A stretch of 64,000 bases of DNA. Source: Leucobacter sp. OLIS6 (GTDB lineage: Bacteria > Actinomycetota > Actinomycetes > Actinomycetales > Microbacteriaceae). The notes beneath the pieces were generated by a model. It was not told the DNA's origin and ran no database searches. It saw only the letters and a list, made by a program, of their open reading frames with translations. The DNA lies in NCBI RefSeq assembly GCF_002752355.1, contig NZ_MRAV01000002.1, positions 1-64,000 on the forward strand, read 5' to 3'. Below are positions 63,978-64,000 of this stretch, one piece after another (position 1 is the first letter of the stretch; the number at the start of each line of letters is the position of its first letter). The translations under genes were made by a program, and so were the position numbers.

Positions 63978-64000
63978 CCGGCTCTTCCTCTCGTTCGTCG

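Noticed and set aside
1-64000. CRISPR arrays, prophage, IS elements or defence islands
   Set aside because: No regularly spaced direct repeats, transposase, integrase, capsid or restriction-type genes were recognised in any part of the window.

Overview
The window is high-GC DNA from an actinobacterium. Dense, often translationally coupled operons (many ATGA or GTGA overlaps), a DtxR/IdeR-type iron box, an M18/M17 peptidase pair, Asp23-type envelope genes and a complete mevalonate pathway on a high-GC chromosome suggest Microbacteriaceae, perhaps a Leucobacter-like organism. That placement is inference. All of it looks like ordinary chromosome: I see no phage, plasmid replicon, transposase or CRISPR array.  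Layout: 1-6582 holds the end of a prolyl oligopeptidase gene, then a minus-strand operon (M20 peptidase, GNAT acyltransferase, N-succinylamino-acid-racemase-type enolase, PucR regulator) that resembles a D- to L-amino-acid conversion pathway. 6718-17067 is an iron region: a VIT/CCC1 transporter, an Fe-siderophore ABC importer operon with a siderophore-interacting reductase behind a DtxR-type box, a divergent AraC regulator, and an exporter-fold ABC heterodimer of YbtPQ/IrtAB type. 17064-31471 is mixed housekeeping: ABC-F, SRPBCC, two GNATs (one truncated), ASCH, LLM oxidoreductase, leucyl aminopeptidase, a fused trehalose-6-P synthase/phosphatase, an M18 aminopeptidase, a tandem Lrp regulator and an amidohydrolase. 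31881-34277 is a large secreted protein with a LAVTG class-E-type sorting signal. It is followed by tRNA-Glu, tRNA-Asp and tRNA-Phe.  35299-40180 carries an acyl-CoA synthetase, a DUF1295 protein, small membrane proteins, and an OhrR-like MarR regulator divergent from a small zinc-ribbon gene with two matching operators between them. 40311-46792 is the full mevalonate operon (mvaK1-mvaD-mvaK2-idi2-HMGR-HMGS, all minus strand). 46988-49259 pairs an MmgE/PrpD protein with a ComA (phosphosulfolactate synthase) family protein behind a 24-bp palindrome. 49411-54187 is an Asp23/Gls24 envelope-stress locus with its own ECF sigma factor, GlsB, CsbD and several membrane proteins. 54684-56214 has a small acidic protein and a MarR/AlkC-like pair. 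56415-63084 is an AraC-MoaF-branched-chain-amino-acid-type ABC uptake locus with a fused permease-ATPase. An SDR dehydrogenase closes the window.  Small-scale structure includes two diverged copies of a 56-bp near-perfect palindrome, other intergenic inverted repeats, strong hairpins at operon ends, and a possible 16-codon leader ORF coupled to livH. No system here is plainly unprecedented. The strongest candidates for follow-up are the ABC heterodimer with complementary nucleotide-site loss, the PrpD-ComA pair and the ECF/Asp23 locus.
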